A DNA stretch of 64,000 nt from Desulfosoma caldarium. Its GTDB lineage: Bacteria; Desulfobacterota; Syntrophobacteria; Syntrophobacterales; DSM-9756. Location: positions 372,001 through 436,000 of the forward strand of contig NZ_RJVA01000012.1 in assembly GCF_003751385.1 (NCBI RefSeq), read 5' to 3'. The notes beneath the pieces are model-generated. The model saw only the letters and a list, made by a program, of their open reading frames with translations, did no database searches and was not told the DNA's origin. Position 1 is the stretch's first letter. Every line of letters starts with the position of its first letter. Made by a program: the position numbers and the translations under genes. Positions 62,931 through 64,000 of this stretch are shown one piece after another.

Positions 62931-63782
62931 TCAGCTTTGGACGGGGAGGGTCTCCAGGTCTTCCACTTCTATCACACGGTCCACATTCAAGATGATTTTG
63001 ACCTTGCCATCCACTTTGGCCATTCCCGAGAAAATCTTACTGTTTTCCTCATAAAAGACTTCTTCCATCTCTTCGATATGCTCTCCTTGAATGTTCAACA
63101 CCTCAGAGACGGCATCCACCAGAACCCCAACGGGAATAATCGTGTTGGCGACTTCAACATCCAAAATGATGATGGCCGCTCTCTCTCCAATCCCTTGGGA
63201 ATCCACTTGGAGCCTCAAATGCAGATCAACTACGGGAATGATCTTTCCACGAAGGTTGATGATACCGCGGATATGCGGCGGAGCCTGAGGCAGTGCAGTA
63301 ATCGGGAGAAGCCCCACAATTTCTTTCACCCTTTGAATGGGAACCGCAAAGTCTTGTTTGTTCAGGATGAATACGAGATATTTCCCTGTTCTTTTCTTTA
63401 TTCGAAGATCCAATTCTTCTGAGTGCTTACGCTCTGTGATGTCCACAAGAATCCCGAGGACATATTCCACCTTGCCCTGGTCGTCGCAGACGATCTGGCC
63501 CCATTCTTGAATCCAGAGCACGTCCCCTTTCTTCGTCCGAATACGATATTGACGACTATAGGTCTTATCCCCTTTAAGAGCCTGAACAAACGCATTTTTC
63601 ACATGATGTCTGTCTTCCTCAAAAATGATGTCCGTCCACTTGACTTGACGAGAAAGAAATTCATCTCGCCGATAACCCGTTAAGACCTCTATCTGCGGGC
63701 CGAAAAAGTCTACGGATCCATCGATGTAACCTCTGTAGGCCACATTCTGAACCTTGGACGATTTGTCCTCCAATCCCGTCAT
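62931..63782 (-). CDS. PAS-CheW chemotaxis adaptor
   Basis: Fusion of 283 residues. The PAS domain (about 10-125) has DFFGPQIEVLTGYRRDEFL and ILVDITERKHSEEL, and the CheW domain (about 130-283) has KYLVFILNKQDFAVPIQRV, HIRGIINLRGKIIPVVDL and VGVLVDAVSEVLNI. CheW couples chemoreceptors to the kinase CheA, and the PAS could make this depend on redox or a ligand. No other che gene is in the window except the hemerythrin-tailed receptor at 9.8-13.2 kb. ATG at 63780-63782 is preceded by GGGAGGTGCCTGAAT. Confidence 0.92.
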   Translation of the reverse strand: MTGLEDKSSKVQNVAYRGYIDGSVDFFGPQIEVLTGYRRDEFLSRQVKWTDIIFEEDRHHVKNAFVQALKGDKTYSRQYRIRTKKGDVLWIQEWGQIVCDDQGKVEYVLGILVDITERKHSEELDLRIKKRTGKYLVFILNKQDFAVPIQRVKEIVGLLPITALPQAPPHIRGIINLRGKIIPVVDLHLRLQVDSQGIGERAAIIILDVEVANTIIPVGVLVDAVSEVLNIQGEHIEEMEEVFYEENSKIFSGMAKVDGKVKIILNVDRVIEVEDLETLPVQS

Positions 63783-64000
63783 ATTCAGGCACCTCCCAAG
63801 CCTTCAATGTCAGTGTCGTTGGTATCCCTAAACACCTAAGAGCCCATCAGAAAATGTGTTGGGAATGGGAACGGCCCGACGGGGCCCTTCCTGCGCCAAC
63901 AGCGCCCCGGCATGGGTCAAGGCCTCGTGGTGTGTCGTCCATTCAAGGGAGGTGGCCCCACGGCGCAGGCTTTCACTTTCGCGGAATCAGCTTCAGAACA
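63783..64000 (-). other. Right edge: possible ends of minus-strand coding sequence
   Basis: On the minus strand a frame enters from the right edge and stops at 63973, ending LKLIPRK, too short to identify. A second frame (63836-63986) reads like protein (SLEWTTHHEALTHAGALLAQ and then PIPNTFSDGLLGV) but has no ATG and is preceded by a stop. It could be a broken gene end or chance. The rest shows nothing I can support. Confidence 0.25.

Noticed and set aside
1-64000. tRNA, rRNA, CRISPR array, transposase or integrase genes
   Set aside because: I looked for T-loop motifs, regularly spaced repeats and recombinase motifs and found none that held up.

Overview
The window looks like chromosomal DNA of a GC-rich, sulfate-reducing deltaproteobacterium, most likely near Syntrophobacteraceae (inference). 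The main clues are a zinc-motif ATP sulfurylase (sat), several HdrA-type flavoprotein genes of the kind found in sulfate reducers and methanogens, many PAS-type sensor kinases, and a chemoreceptor ending in a hemerythrin. I saw no rRNA, tRNA, CRISPR array, prophage or transposase gene.

Layout. 1-3.9 kb (minus): clpS-clpA-aat-lysC, three N-degron pathway genes followed by a partial aspartate kinase. 4-5.2 kb: aroC behind a nested hairpin leader. 5.4-13.2 kb (minus): a hybrid sensor kinase overlapping a solute-binding lipoprotein gene, a short doubtful ORF, and a hemerythrin-tailed chemoreceptor. 13.4-18.2 kb (plus): HEAT-like protein, amino-acid-type binding protein, a GlcD-type flavin oxidase gene broken by a one-base frameshift, and an aminotransferase. 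18.3-21.2 kb: an RRM RNA-binding protein with a two-hairpin leader, an MBL-fold hydrolase, a VKOR/thioredoxin-like membrane protein, and a lone cyclic-nucleotide-binding domain. 21.2-24 kb: sat, a 99-residue unknown partner, and a convergent Rrf2 regulator; the long sat leader carries a terminator-like hairpin. 24.1-34.1 kb: a ZraSR-like two-component pair, an HDOD-GAF-PAS-kinase-REC-PilZ giant, an EamA transporter and a REC-PAS-kinase.

34.1-49.9 kb is the most unusual part. A 12.8-kb minus-strand operon runs polyferredoxin, HdrA-FlpD fusion, second HdrA, FwdB-like, FwdA-like, Fes-domain ferredoxin, HdrC, HdrA-HdrA tandem fusion, then glpX. The formylmethanofuran-dehydrogenase-like A and B subunits seem to have lost both catalytic sites: the W/Mo cysteine in B and the metal-binding histidines and lysine in A. 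No HdrB, FwdC or FwdD is present. I read this as an Fwd-derived scaffold joined to FAD/Fe-S electron-transfer modules, function unknown. Divergent from it, 57 bp away across a palindrome, is a 960-residue pyruvate-phosphate-dikinase-like protein. It keeps the ATP-grasp and phosphohistidine domains but has an unrecognised C-terminus in place of the PEP barrel.

50-56.3 kb: fabH, a DUF374 acyltransferase, aroQ, shikimate kinase, a SEC-C protein and a PAS-kinase-REC. 56.7-61.4 kb: an ECF nickel/cobalt transporter (two small accessory proteins, CbiM, CbiQ and a tandem CbiO-CbiO with a His-rich linker). 61.4-64 kb: ADP-ribosylglycohydrolase-like protein, a small unknown, and a PAS-CheW adaptor. Short palindromic repeats are scattered through the intergenic regions.
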